Of a DNA stretch of 64,000 bases, positions 45,408-54,803 are shown one piece after another. Each line of letters opens with the position of its first letter. Positions within the stretch are counted from its first letter, which is position 1. A program made the position numbers and the translations under genes. Under the pieces are notes generated by a model, which saw only the letters and a program-made list of their open reading frames with translations, ran no database searches and was not told the origin of the DNA. Origin of the DNA: Bacteroidota bacterium (lineage in GTDB: Bacteria > Bacteroidota > Bacteroidia > Chitinophagales > Saprospiraceae); NCBI GenBank assembly GCA_024642705.1, contig JAHEAQ010000004.1:60523-124522 (forward strand), given 5' to 3'.

Positions 45408-46699
45408 TTAATGCAATTCCATTAAACCTTAGTGAAGATTACCGATATGCTCTTGATCGCATGGAGTATAGTTCTGATTGCCTTTTTGTAACAGGTCGAG
45501 CTGGGACAGGGAAGTCCACCCTACTTCAATTATTTGCCCAAACAACAAGAAAAAGGATCGTTGTATTAGCACCTACTGGAATTGCGGCTCTAAATGTCAA
45601 TGGCCAAACCATCCATTCCTTTTTTGGGTTCCCCCCTAAAATGCTTTCAAAATCAGATATTAGAAAACATCGAAATTATAAATTATTTCAAAACATTGAT
45701 GTTATAATAATTGACGAAATATCCATGGTTAGAGTAGAAATGATGGATAATATTGACTATTTTTTAAGGATAAACAAGGGCGTTAATCAGCCTTTTGGAG
45801 GAACTCAAATGATATTTTTTGGCGATTTATTTCAACTTCCACCAGTTGTTTCTTCAAAAATTGAATATGAGTATATTGTTTCAAATTATGAGTCTCAATA
45901 CTTCTTTTCAGCTCACGTATTTCAGGATGATAATGACTTCGAAATGATAGAATTAAGTGAAGTTTATCGGCAAGATGAAAGACATTTCATTAATTTGCTT
46001 GATAATATAAGATTGAATGAGGCAGATGAATACGATTTAATGGATCTTAATGAAAGATATCAGGAAAACATTGAAAATACGGACTTTCTGATTACGCTTA
46101 GCAGCAGAAACTCTATAGTTAATGATATCAACAATAGAAAACTGTCCGAATTGAAAGCTCCTGAATATAGATACTTAGCACAAGTTACTGGGAATTTTTC
46201 TCCAGCAGCTTTTCCAGCAGAACTTATCTTGAAAGTCAAACTTGGTGCTCAGGTAATGTTTGTTAAAAACGACCCCGAAAAAAGATTTGTTAATGGCACT
46301 TTAGGAATTATTTCTGCCATCGACGATCATGAAATTGTTGTCGACATTTCTAATAAAGATGAAAACAAAACATCTATAAAAGTTCCAAAACTAAATTGGG
46401 AAATTCAAAAATACAATATTAAAGAAGATAAAATTGAAACAGAAGTAATTGGTACATTTGACCAATATCCTTTGAAACTTGCTTGGGCTATTACGATTCA
46501 TAAAAGTCAGGGAAAAACTTTTGACAATGTAATTATCGATATGGGAAGTGGAGCTTTCGAATATGGGCAAACTTATGTTGCTTTATCGAGATGTAGAACT
46601 TTAGATGGGATAATTCTGAAGAAAAGAATTACACCAAGAGATATTCTAATTGATGATAAAATTGTCGAATATTACACGAATAAAAAAAGATTTTCATAA
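45404..46699 (+). CDS. Pif1/RecD-like superfamily 1 DNA helicase
   Basis: A 431-residue SF1B helicase. Walker A is GRAGTGKSTLLQLFA, motif Ib APTGIAALNVNGQTIHSFF, Walker B IIIDEISMV, then GDLFQLPPV, and the C-terminal motifs AWAITIHKSQGKTFDNVII and YVALSRCRTLDGI. It unwinds DNA 5' to 3' with ATP. There is no ATG before residue 20; the TTG at 45404-45406 overlaps the upstream stop as TTGA, giving a 4-bp stop-start overlap, and was chosen over a TTG at 45383. Confidence 0.9.
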   Translation: MINAIPLNLSEDYRYALDRMEYSSDCLFVTGRAGTGKSTLLQLFAQTTRKRIVVLAPTGIAALNVNGQTIHSFFGFPPKMLSKSDIRKHRNYKLFQNIDVIIIDEISMVRVEMMDNIDYFLRINKGVNQPFGGTQMIFFGDLFQLPPVVSSKIEYEYIVSNYESQYFFSAHVFQDDNDFEMIELSEVYRQDERHFINLLDNIRLNEADEYDLMDLNERYQENIENTDFLITLSSRNSIVNDINNRKLSELKAPEYRYLAQVTGNFSPAAFPAELILKVKLGAQVMFVKNDPEKRFVNGTLGIISAIDDHEIVVDISNKDENKTSIKVPKLNWEIQKYNIKEDKIETEVIGTFDQYPLKLAWAITIHKSQGKTFDNVIIDMGSGAFEYGQTYVALSRCRTLDGIILKKRITPRDILIDDKIVEYYTNKKRFS

Positions 46700-46738
46700 A
46701 AGAAATTTTTAAATTAGCAGATACAAAACAATAATATA

Positions 46739-46870
46739 ATGACAACTAAAAGCAAACAGAAAAAGATAAATAGAAATAAGAGAGACGCAAAGAAATTTTT
46801 TAGAGTTGCTACTATTATTACAATTGTAATCATTCTACTGTTATATATTCTTTATCGTTCTTCATTGTAA
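46739..46870 (+). CDS. Small single-span membrane protein
   Basis: A 43-codon frame with ATG at 46739. It has a strongly basic N-terminus (TKSKQKKINRNKRDAKKFFR) and one hydrophobic helix (VATIITIVIILLLYILY), then RSSL. The positive-inside rule predicts a cytoplasmic N-terminus. It lies 39 bp downstream of the helicase gene on the same strand. The clean TM design makes it more than a chance frame, but no family is recognised. The gap 46871-47011 holds nothing else I can support. Confidence 0.5.
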   Translation: MTTKSKQKKINRNKRDAKKFFRVATIITIVIILLLYILYRSSL

Positions 46871-47011
46871 AAATTGGATTGAACATAAATTCGAATTTTT
46901 TAACCATTAACAATCCTACTTGTTAATTTGGCAGTGAAGATGTTTTTTAAATTCTTTAAATTTCCGTAGAAATCTATTGACCATTTCCTTATTAATACTA
47001 TATTTTTTAAC

Positions 47012-47596
47012 ATGAAATTAAATCTTGACATTGCAAAACCAAGCAGCCAAGCTTGGATTGACGCTGTAATGAGCGATTTTGATTCTTTTTTACAAGACCA
47101 TTTAGATTGTGAGCGTAAAGCATCTTCAATGGCAATGAGCTTCATAGCAAAATATCCTGATCGAAAAGAAATTATTCCAGAATTAATTGAAACTGGAATA
47201 GAAGAATTAGAACATTTCCAGCAGGTATATAATCTAATGGCAGAAAGAAACATTCCTCTCCCTTCTAGTATGGGAGAAGATCCTTACGTAAAAGCTTTAA
47301 TAAAGAGATGCCATTCAGGAAGGGAAGAAAGATTTATGGATAGATTACTTATCGCTTCTATTGTTGAAACCAGAGGTGCTGAAAGATTTAAAATGGTTGC
47401 AGAACATCTTGAAGATTCAAATTTGAAAAAATTTTATAAAATGTTATGGACCTCAGAAGCCAAACATGGTCATATATTTGTAAAAATGGCTTTAAATTAT
47501 TTTGAAAAAGATGAAGTTTATAAAAGATTGGAATGGTGGGTTGAACAAGAACAAGAAATTATTGACAGTTTAGAAATAAGAGCAGCTTTACACTAA
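47012..47596 (+). CDS. miaE: tRNA-(ms2io6A)-hydroxylase
   Basis: A 194-residue diiron enzyme of the ferritin-like fold. The iron ligands lie in DHLDCERKASSMA (Glu), GIEELEHFQQVY (Glu, His), ASIVETRGAERF (Glu) and SEAKHGHIFVKMA (Glu, His). It hydroxylates the isopentenyl group of ms2i6A37 in tRNA using O2. Length and motifs match MiaE. It converges with the glycosyltransferase gene, overlapping its 3' end by 4 bp. Confidence 0.92.
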   Translation: MKLNLDIAKPSSQAWIDAVMSDFDSFLQDHLDCERKASSMAMSFIAKYPDRKEIIPELIETGIEELEHFQQVYNLMAERNIPLPSSMGEDPYVKALIKRCHSGREERFMDRLLIASIVETRGAERFKMVAEHLEDSNLKKFYKMLWTSEAKHGHIFVKMALNYFEKDEVYKRLEWWVEQEQEIIDSLEIRAALH

Positions 47597-48825
47597 TAAT
47601 CTAACTTGTCAAACTTTCTTAAAATCAATAAATTTTCTTTCAAATCTGAATTAATTTCAACATTAATCTTATCAAAATAATATATTAATGCTTCATTGAT
47701 ACTTACATCTTCATATTTGTTGTCTCTCATAAAATGTAAATATTTCATTAATTGAAAAGAATCAAAATACTGAAAAAACCTTTTCTTGAATGCGTCAAAA
47801 TTCTTAGTATTTCTTTTTATTTCGTTAATTTTTTCATTAAATCGAATAGAGCTCAAAAAAAGCAAGAGTTCATCATCCAGAATAGAATATAAACCATCTA
47901 TACTATATTCATAGATAAAATCAACCTTACTGATTAATTTTTCAAGTGCAACAAAGGACTTGGGATTATATGTAACTTGTGCTTTCCCATCTATTAAAGA
48001 CCCGATTGCTTTCCCCGTTCCAAAAGGAACTCTATCCGAAATTCTGTCTGAAGGGTAAACGGTTGTGTTATAAATATTTCCACAATTATTGTTTTTAATA
48101 AACTTATGAAGAAAATAGAAATCTTCTCCAGCTTTTTTAGTGTTCATTCCTCCTACAGAGCAATAACCATCGACATCAACTCCCATTGCACTTCCAATAG
48201 TGTGAAAAGCAAATGGCAAATTAAACAATTTTTGCATTCCTATAAAATACCTCAAATGAAGTTCATAATACACAATAGCTAATTGGTGCCAAATATTCAA
48301 TATTCTATGTTCATAATGTATACAACAAGCATTCTTTTCAAATAAATTAAAAAATTCTTGAATTGCTTGTAAATAATTCTTTTCAACCAAACAATCTGCA
48401 TCCAAATTAACAATAATTCCATCTTTGTTTTCAATCTGAGAAAATCTAAAAGCAGCCTCATCCATTAACATTTTTCTAGCAATTCCTACGCCGGCAAATT
48501 TTGGATTTATATTTAAATCTTTGAAAATCAAAAGTTTCTTTCTGCCCGTTTCGATTTTTGATTTAAGGCGATAAAGTTCGATAAAAGAAACTTCATTGAT
48601 GGCTTTTATTTCAGGGGAATCAGACGATGAACCGTTAACAAATACAATAACTTCTATTGAACCATCCATAATATCACAGTCAAAAAGTGACATAATGGTT
48701 TCAGATATATTATCTTCCTTGTAGGCAGGAATAACAACAATGATTTTCGTATCAACATTAGGTGATTGAGAAAAAAAAGAAGATGATTTCTTTTGTTTTT
48801 CTAGATATTGCCGAATTCGCCGCAT
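47593..48825 (-). CDS. Family 2 glycosyltransferase
   Basis: A 410-residue GT-A enzyme. The start of the domain is KIIVVIPAYKEDNISETIMS; the nucleotide-sugar metal motif is GIIVNLDADCLVEKNYL (DxD-like DAD), and the acceptor-side motif includes GSAMGVDVDGYCSVGG with GEDFYFLHK (ED). It transfers a sugar from an NDP-sugar to an unknown acceptor. I chose ATG 48825 so that it does not overlap the divergent WbqC gene; an upstream in-frame start at 48903 adds a hydrophobic segment but overlaps it. Confidence 0.85.
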   Translation of the reverse strand: MRRIRQYLEKQKKSSSFFSQSPNVDTKIIVVIPAYKEDNISETIMSLFDCDIMDGSIEVIVFVNGSSSDSPEIKAINEVSFIELYRLKSKIETGRKKLLIFKDLNINPKFAGVGIARKMLMDEAAFRFSQIENKDGIIVNLDADCLVEKNYLQAIQEFFNLFEKNACCIHYEHRILNIWHQLAIVYYELHLRYFIGMQKLFNLPFAFHTIGSAMGVDVDGYCSVGGMNTKKAGEDFYFLHKFIKNNNCGNIYNTTVYPSDRISDRVPFGTGKAIGSLIDGKAQVTYNPKSFVALEKLISKVDFIYEYSIDGLYSILDDELLLFLSSIRFNEKINEIKRNTKNFDAFKKRFFQYFDSFQLMKYLHFMRDNKYEDVSINEALIYYFDKINVEINSDLKENLLILRKFDKLDY

Positions 48826-48853
48826 ATTTGATGAAAATTTAATAATTGATCTA

Positions 48854-49510
48854 TTGAAACCAAAGAAAACAAAAATAATAATCGAGACACAGTATTTACC
48901 CACAATAGCTTTCTTTTCTTATTTATACAATGCTTCCATTTTTCAAATAGAACGAAATGAGCATTACCAAAAAGGAAGTTTTAGAAATAGGGCATTGATT
49001 ATGAGTTCTCAAGGGGCTCTTTTATTGAGTATACCATTAAAAAATGGTAAAAATAGCCAGCAGAAAATAACAGATGTTCTAATTGATAATGATTCCACTT
49101 GGAATATTAATCACTTAAGAAGTATCAAGTCTTGTTATGGAAAATCTCCATATTTCGATTTTTATTTTTCAAGAATCAAAGCCGTATTAGACTTGAAGCA
49201 CAATTTCTTGTTTGATTTGAACCTTTCATTAATAAATACAATTATTAATTTATTGAATATTGAAGAAGCTATTGAAATGAGTACATCTTATCTAAAAAAA
49301 ATGAGCGTTGATTTTGAGGATAAAAGAAATGCTTTAAGTCCAAAAACGAAAGATGGAAGAATAGATTCGGATTTTAATTTTAAACAATACGATCAAGTTT
49401 TTTCAGATCAAATCAAATTTGAACCCAATTTAAGTATATTGGATTTATTATTTTGCTTAGGTCCAGAAGCCCCATTATATCTCAAATCCATTTATAATAA
49501 AAGCAATTAG
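48854..49510 (+). CDS. WbqC-family protein
   Basis: A 218-residue WbqC-like protein: KIIIETQYLPTIAFFSYLYN at the start, EHYQKGSFRNRALIMSSQGA, LLSIPLKNGKNSQQKITDVL and the late LDLLFCLGPEAPLYL. WbqC proteins are tied to surface polysaccharide loci and are predicted amino- or glycosyl-transferases of unproven activity. The only fitting start is TTG 48854. It is divergent (28 bp) from a family 2 glycosyltransferase, which fits a shared surface-glycan role, and is followed after 6 bp by a dynamin gene. Confidence 0.85.
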   Translation: MKPKKTKIIIETQYLPTIAFFSYLYNASIFQIERNEHYQKGSFRNRALIMSSQGALLLSIPLKNGKNSQQKITDVLIDNDSTWNINHLRSIKSCYGKSPYFDFYFSRIKAVLDLKHNFLFDLNLSLINTIINLLNIEEAIEMSTSYLKKMSVDFEDKRNALSPKTKDGRIDSDFNFKQYDQVFSDQIKFEPNLSILDLLFCLGPEAPLYLKSIYNKSN

Positions 49511-49516
49511 CTACCA

Positions 49517-51244
49517 ATGAAAAAATATATCGATCAAAATATAAATGAAATCAAGGATAATCTACAGTTGGTTTTTCATGAATTAAATGTAATTATTGAA
49601 GCGATTAGCAATGATGATTTAGCCAAAACAGTTGCGGACGTGACAAGGAGTATTTCTGAACCGTTTATGTTTGTTATTGTTGGCGAAGTAAAAGCTGGTA
49701 AAAGTAGTTTCATTAATGCTTTGTTAGAATCAGAAAAAGAGATTTGCAAAGTCGCTGCTTCGCCAATGACGGACACCATCCAACAAATTACCTACGGACC
49801 TGAAGGAGTAGAAATTATTAATCCATTTTTGAAAAAAATATATCAACCTGTCGAAATTCTTAAAGAAATTAGCATAGTTGATACACCTGGAACTAATACA
49901 ATTGTATCTCATCATCAAGAAATTACGGAAAGGTTTATTCCTGCTTCTGATCTAATAGTTTTTGTATTTGAAGCCAAAAATCCTTACCGTCAGTCCTCAT
50001 GGGAATTTTTCGATTTTATTCATTCAGAGTGGCACAAAAAAATCATATTTATTCTTCAACAAAAAGATTTGTTGAATTTTGAGGATTTGAATACCAATAT
50101 AAATGGTGTTAAAATCCATGCAGAAAAAAAAGGTATCCATAATGCAAATGTATTTGCCGTTTCTGCTAAACAGGAATTAGAAGGAAATAAAAATGAGAGC
50201 GGCTTTTTGGAACTGAGAAAGTACTTGCAAGACAATATTACAGGAGGAAAAACTCCTTACTTAAAATTGCTTAGTTCTATAAATTCGGGACAACAAATAA
50301 TGTTAAAAATTTCTAAGGGCATTTTAGATCGTAAGAAGCAATACGAATTAGATGTAGAATTTAGAGAAGAAATACGCCAAACTTTAGATCAACAAGAGTC
50401 GAAATCATTAAAGCAAGTAAATAATCTTATTGAGAATTTATTAAATTCCTATGATAAAGTTACATTAACAAAAATAAACGAGCTGAACGATGGGTTAGCA
50501 ATAATACCAATGTTCAAACGTTCTTTCTCCTCCATGATTGGTAGCAGTAAGTCAGTAAAAGATTGGTTGAGCGAAATTCAAGATAAGTTAGAAAAAGAAC
50601 TTAATAAGAATTTAAAAGACAAATTGCAAGAAGGAGTGGTTGAAATTGCTGAGAGCATTCAAAATATGGGAAAAATAGTAGATTTAAAAATTAAGAATTC
50701 CAAAACTATACTAAAAGATGATCACGAAATATTCAGTGATATTGCGGAAAAACGGGCTAATGTTTTAAAGGATCTCCAAGAAACTTTTTCATCCTTTCTG
50801 AGCAGATCTGAAAACTATTATGACGAGAATATTATGGGAAACAATAATATAACTCCAAATTTAGCAGCAGGAGGTGGAATAGCAATAGTAGGTGTAATTT
50901 TAACGTTTGTAACCAATCTTGCAGTTTTCGATATTACAGGAGGAATTTTGACTGCTACAGGTTTAATTTTTGCTGGATTTTCTATTGGCTTGAAAAGGAG
51001 AAAAATTGTTACAAGCGTTAAACAAGAAATCCACGGAGGCAGAGAAAGAATTGAAGAAGAGATTAGCGAAAAATTAAAAAATTACATAAGTAGGATTAAA
51101 TTTAAAATTGACGAAAACTTTGATCGCTTTGACAACCTTTTAATCAAGGAACAAAAATCTTTAGAAGTTATTATTAATAAGGAAAATGATATCATAGAAA
51201 AGTTATCACAATATGAAGCTGATATAAATGCTATCATACAATAA
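49517..51244 (+). CDS. Bacterial dynamin-like GTPase
   Basis: A 575-residue dynamin-family GTPase. G1 is VIVGEVKAGKSSFINALLES, G3 SIVDTPGTNTIVSHHQEI and G4 probably LQQKDLLNF, a departure from the usual T/NKxD. Long helical stretches follow, interrupted at about residues 450-495 by a hydrophobic hairpin (GGGIAIVGVILTFVTNLAVF and GGILTATGLIFAGFSIGL), as in other bacterial dynamins that dock on membranes. It probably remodels or repairs membranes. It is co-directional with wbqC after 6 bp. Its stop codon is inside a strong inverted repeat. Confidence 0.88.
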   Translation: MKKYIDQNINEIKDNLQLVFHELNVIIEAISNDDLAKTVADVTRSISEPFMFVIVGEVKAGKSSFINALLESEKEICKVAASPMTDTIQQITYGPEGVEIINPFLKKIYQPVEILKEISIVDTPGTNTIVSHHQEITERFIPASDLIVFVFEAKNPYRQSSWEFFDFIHSEWHKKIIFILQQKDLLNFEDLNTNINGVKIHAEKKGIHNANVFAVSAKQELEGNKNESGFLELRKYLQDNITGGKTPYLKLLSSINSGQQIMLKISKGILDRKKQYELDVEFREEIRQTLDQQESKSLKQVNNLIENLLNSYDKVTLTKINELNDGLAIIPMFKRSFSSMIGSSKSVKDWLSEIQDKLEKELNKNLKDKLQEGVVEIAESIQNMGKIVDLKIKNSKTILKDDHEIFSDIAEKRANVLKDLQETFSSFLSRSENYYDENIMGNNNITPNLAAGGGIAIVGVILTFVTNLAVFDITGGILTATGLIFAGFSIGLKRRKIVTSVKQEIHGGRERIEEEISEKLKNYISRIKFKIDENFDRFDNLLIKEQKSLEVIINKENDIIEKLSQYEADINAIIQ

Positions 51245-51276
51245 AGCTTGAAATATGATACCATATTTCAAGCTTT
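51243..51276. terminator. Inverted repeat between convergent genes, likely terminator
   Basis: AAAGCTTGAAATATG (51243-51257) pairs with CATATTTCAAGCTTT (51262-51276) over 15 bp with a 4-nt loop. It overlaps the dynamin stop codon. No T-run follows on the + strand, so it may act only as a weak terminator or 3' stabiliser. Confidence 0.6.
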
Positions 51277-51301
51277 AAAAAAGATTTATTAAAATGAAAT
51301 T

Positions 51302-53785
51302 TTAAAACATTTCTCCGTCACCACCTCCACCATTATCAAACTCATTTCCTCCATTTTTTCGCTTATTCTTTTCCTGATTAATTCGATAATTTAAAGAAAC
51401 AACAATTTGTCTAGCTCTTCTAAAAAATACGCTTTCTGAATAAAATGAGCCATATACAATGTCATTTTCATCAAAAAGATCAAATTCGTTTATTGACCTT
51501 CTTCTATTAGTATTCAATAAATCCCTGACATTTAAAGCTAAGCTTATATTTTGTTTTGGAAATTCTTTTCCAACTCCTAGATCAATTCCTCCTGATGCTT
51601 TGCTAAATCCTTGTGGTGTTTTCCTTGGCGCTCTATAGTCGAGTTTAACTTGTGCTTCAAATGTTTTAGAAAAACTAATTTTATTGTTAAATCTAGCAAA
51701 CCAGGTGTAAGTATCTGCTGCAAAATTTCGACTTAAATTACTACCATTAGTTATTGATCTGAATAAGTTTAAATTTCCATTCAAATTCCACCACTTGAAA
51801 AATGAATAGGAACCTGTAAATTCAAAACCATAGTTGTCTTCAGAAGATAAATTTTGAGGTTTATAGTAGGTTACTCCATCTGTTCCAATCTCTCTTACTC
51901 TTTCAATTACATCTTTTGTGTGTCGATAATAAATTGAAGAAGTTAAAGAGCCTTTTTCAAAATATTTAACATATCCTGCTTCATAAGAATCTGTAAATTC
52001 AGGATCCAAATCAGGATTCCCGCTGAATACATTTCTAGGATCACTAAAGGAGAAAAATGGGTTCAAATCCCAAAGTCTTGGACGTCGAATTCTTCTACTA
52101 TAACTGATTTGAAAAGTGTTTTCTGGGTTCAATTTATAAGATAAATAAGCACTAGGAAACAAATTCAAATAACTTCTATCATTGGCAGGCAAATCTGATT
52201 CTAACAATTGAGTAACAACTCTTGAATATTCTGCCCTTAACCCACCTTGGTATGCCCATCTTGTATATTCTTTGGAATATATACCATAAGCTGCATTTAT
52301 AAATTCATCGTAATTAAAATCATTACTTACATTAGCCAATCTTACCCATTGGTTTTCTATATTCTCCTCAACTAAATATTTATTTGAAATGACTCTGTAA
52401 GAAGATTGTATGCCAGATTCAAATTTTGACTTTTCTGAAATTGGTTTTACGTAATCAAGTTTAAAATTCAATCTTCTTTCACCCTCATTATTTGAAGATT
52501 GTTGTAATAGTGATTCTTCCAATGTCGGATTTCTAAATGCATCAAAATAACTTTCAACATAATCCGAGGATTGAATTTCTGTATTATCTTGAAATCTGAA
52601 ATCAGCAATTAAATTATGACCATTCCCGTTAAATTTCTTTTCATATGTTAATGCATACTCTGTATCAAACTCATTTTCTAATTGGTCATCTGTTCTGTCA
52701 GTTATTCCGACCAAATTATATTTAGAATCTTCGAAATCTTCATAAACTGTTAAGTTGTCATTATTTTCATACGACCTTCTAAAAGAAAAAGATGAGGTTA
52801 AAATGTTATTATTATTTATAAAATAATCCATTCCCAGGTTTACATTTCCTGAAAGTCCTCCTCTAAGAAATGTTCTTTGAGAATTAAAAATATCAGAAGA
52901 ACCGTCTAAATATTTTGTCTCTTGAGAAGAAAATCCTCCTCCAGGACCTGTTCGTTGTCTAATACCAATACTTGAAAACAAATTGATATTATTTCTTCTA
53001 TAATTCACATTCACAGATGTTCCTGCATTAAAAGGGACACCACCTGAAAGATCTACGGAACCATTAAAACCATTTTTCCTATCTTTTTTAAGAACAATGT
53101 TTATAATTCCCGCCATTCCTTCAGCTTCATAACGTGCTCCTGGGTTGGTAATAACTTCAACTTTGTCAATCAAATTACTTGGAATATTTCGAAGTCCATT
53201 AGAATTGCCTTCTCCCACCATCATACTTGGTTTTCCATCAATTAGAATTCTTACTCCACCACTTCCCCTTAAGGTTACATTACCTTCAATATCTACAGCG
53301 ACAGATGGTACATTATCCAAAATATCTTCAGCTGTTCCTCCTTTGTTGGTAAGATCTTGTCCAACATTAAATACTTTCTTATCTAAGTTAAGTTGTATTT
53401 GAGATTTTTGTTCTGAAATAACAACTTCATCTAATTGTGCCGCATTTATCGAAAGTTTTATTGTTCCGACATCTACAGTTCTATCTTGCCGTTTAACAAT
53501 TATATTATTTATTGTTCTTTTTTCATATGAAATAAATTCAACAATTAAATTGTAACTGCCCGGTTTTACTTCAACCTTAAACTTTCCTTCAAGATCAGTC
53601 ATTCCTCCACCTACTAATAATTTATTGTCAGAGGTATAAATCGATATAGTTGCAAATTCAAGGGGAGCATTTGAATCATTTTCATAAATGATTCCAGTAA
53701 TTGCATTTTTTAATGTTTCATTTTGTCCAGAGATATTGGAAATAAAAAGCAACATTAATAAAAAAAATGAAAATTGTTTCTTCAT
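51302..53785 (-). CDS. TonB-dependent-receptor-like outer-membrane beta-barrel protein
   Basis: An 827-residue protein with a signal peptide (KKQFSFFLLMLLFISNISGQ), a CarboxypepD_reg-like domain (AITGIIYENDSNAPLEFATI), a plug (AEDILDNVPSVAVDIEGNVT, LRGSGGVRILIDGKP, NPGARYEAEGMAGIINIVLK) and an OMP_b-brl_3-type barrel. The C-terminus is odd: after the last strand comes a basic, Gly-rich and Asn-rich tail (NKRKNGGNEFDNGGGGDGEM). The ligand is unknown. It is a single gene on its strand. Confidence 0.9.
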   Translation of the reverse strand: MKKQFSFFLLMLLFISNISGQNETLKNAITGIIYENDSNAPLEFATISIYTSDNKLLVGGGMTDLEGKFKVEVKPGSYNLIVEFISYEKRTINNIIVKRQDRTVDVGTIKLSINAAQLDEVVISEQKSQIQLNLDKKVFNVGQDLTNKGGTAEDILDNVPSVAVDIEGNVTLRGSGGVRILIDGKPSMMVGEGNSNGLRNIPSNLIDKVEVITNPGARYEAEGMAGIINIVLKKDRKNGFNGSVDLSGGVPFNAGTSVNVNYRRNNINLFSSIGIRQRTGPGGGFSSQETKYLDGSSDIFNSQRTFLRGGLSGNVNLGMDYFINNNNILTSSFSFRRSYENNDNLTVYEDFEDSKYNLVGITDRTDDQLENEFDTEYALTYEKKFNGNGHNLIADFRFQDNTEIQSSDYVESYFDAFRNPTLEESLLQQSSNNEGERRLNFKLDYVKPISEKSKFESGIQSSYRVISNKYLVEENIENQWVRLANVSNDFNYDEFINAAYGIYSKEYTRWAYQGGLRAEYSRVVTQLLESDLPANDRSYLNLFPSAYLSYKLNPENTFQISYSRRIRRPRLWDLNPFFSFSDPRNVFSGNPDLDPEFTDSYEAGYVKYFEKGSLTSSIYYRHTKDVIERVREIGTDGVTYYKPQNLSSEDNYGFEFTGSYSFFKWWNLNGNLNLFRSITNGSNLSRNFAADTYTWFARFNNKISFSKTFEAQVKLDYRAPRKTPQGFSKASGGIDLGVGKEFPKQNISLALNVRDLLNTNRRRSINEFDLFDENDIVYGSFYSESVFFRRARQIVVSLNYRINQEKNKRKNGGNEFDNGGGGDGEMF

Positions 53786-53873
53786 CAGAATAGTATAATT
53801 ACAAGATTAATAGTTGGAGTTTATACTTAGACAAATTAAATTAAGAATGGTTTAATTCAAACTATATATAATT

Positions 53874-54725
53874 TTAAATATTATTAAAATTGGTAATATA
53901 ATCTTTATCACTTTTACTTAATATGCTCATTATCCTCTTCGTAACATCTCCAGGTTTACCAGTTCCTATAGTATAATCGCCTATTTTAGTAATGGGAATA
54001 ACTCTTTTAACCGACGATGTCAGAAAAGCTTCCTTTATGTTATTTAATTCGGATGAATATATTGGTCTTTCAATTATGTTGTATTGGCCTTCAATTGACT
54101 TTAACAAATTTTTCCTGGTCACGCCCATCAAAATGCCCTTTTCAGTTGTACAAATGTTATTATCATGATCCACCACAAAAAAATTAGATCTTGATGATTC
54201 AGATATAAGTCCATCCATATGATACAGAACATCATAAGCGCCTGCTTTTTTTATTTTTTCTTTGATACTTAGAACAAAGAAATAATCAGTCGTCTTAACA
54301 GTTGGAAAATCTCTTTGAAACTCCTCTAACAATAAATATATGCCATTCTCATAATGTATATCAGAAATTGTCGGAAATGGCATATGCATGATTAAAAAAT
54401 TAGGGATTTGCGCATCATATCCATTTTCTGCATATCCTCCTGTAAAAATGAATTTAATTCCACCCTTTGATATTCCATTTCTGCGAATTAATTCAATGAC
54501 TACATCCTTTATCTCATCATCATTCAATAGAAATTCAATATTCATAACTTTTATCGAATTTCGAAATCTAGCAAGATAATCATCGATATAAATTGGGACA
54601 TTGTCGATAAATATAAAATAATCAAATACTGCAAAAGATCTTTGGATACTTAAATCAGAAACATGTAGAAAACATTTTTCCTTCTCAATGTAATTACCAT
54701 TCAACCAATAAAAATTAGAAGCCAT
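53874..54725 (-). CDS. Class IV PLP aminotransferase (BCAT/DAAT/ADCL-like)
   Basis: A 283-residue fold-type IV enzyme. Motifs: NGNYIEKEKCFLHVSDLSIQ and RSFAVFDYF near the start, the PLP lysine in PTVKTTDYFF, ISESSRSNFFVVD (PLP-ring Glu), ILMGVTRKNLL and a late AFLTSSVKRVIPIT. In place of the common KTTNY there is KTTDY. Substrates could be branched-chain amino acids, D-amino acids or aminodeoxychorismate; the sequence alone does not decide. It is divergent from the HtrA-like gene. Confidence 0.85.
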   Translation of the reverse strand: MASNFYWLNGNYIEKEKCFLHVSDLSIQRSFAVFDYFIFIDNVPIYIDDYLARFRNSIKVMNIEFLLNDDEIKDVVIELIRRNGISKGGIKFIFTGGYAENGYDAQIPNFLIMHMPFPTISDIHYENGIYLLLEEFQRDFPTVKTTDYFFVLSIKEKIKKAGAYDVLYHMDGLISESSRSNFFVVDHDNNICTTEKGILMGVTRKNLLKSIEGQYNIIERPIYSSELNNIKEAFLTSSVKRVIPITKIGDYTIGTGKPGDVTKRIMSILSKSDKDYITNFNNI

Positions 54726-54752
54726 TCTTTTTTAAATTTTCTATTAAAACAA

Positions 54753-54760
54753 TATTTTTG
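54753..54760 (+). promoter_or_regulatory. Candidate -7 box for the HtrA-like gene
   Basis: TATTTTTG matches TAnnTTTG, 43 nt before the ATG at 54804. No -33 TTG at the usual spacing. Confidence 0.35.
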
Positions 54761-54803
54761 ATATAAATTTCATTTCAAATAATTTATAAAGCTAAATAAT
54801 ATT

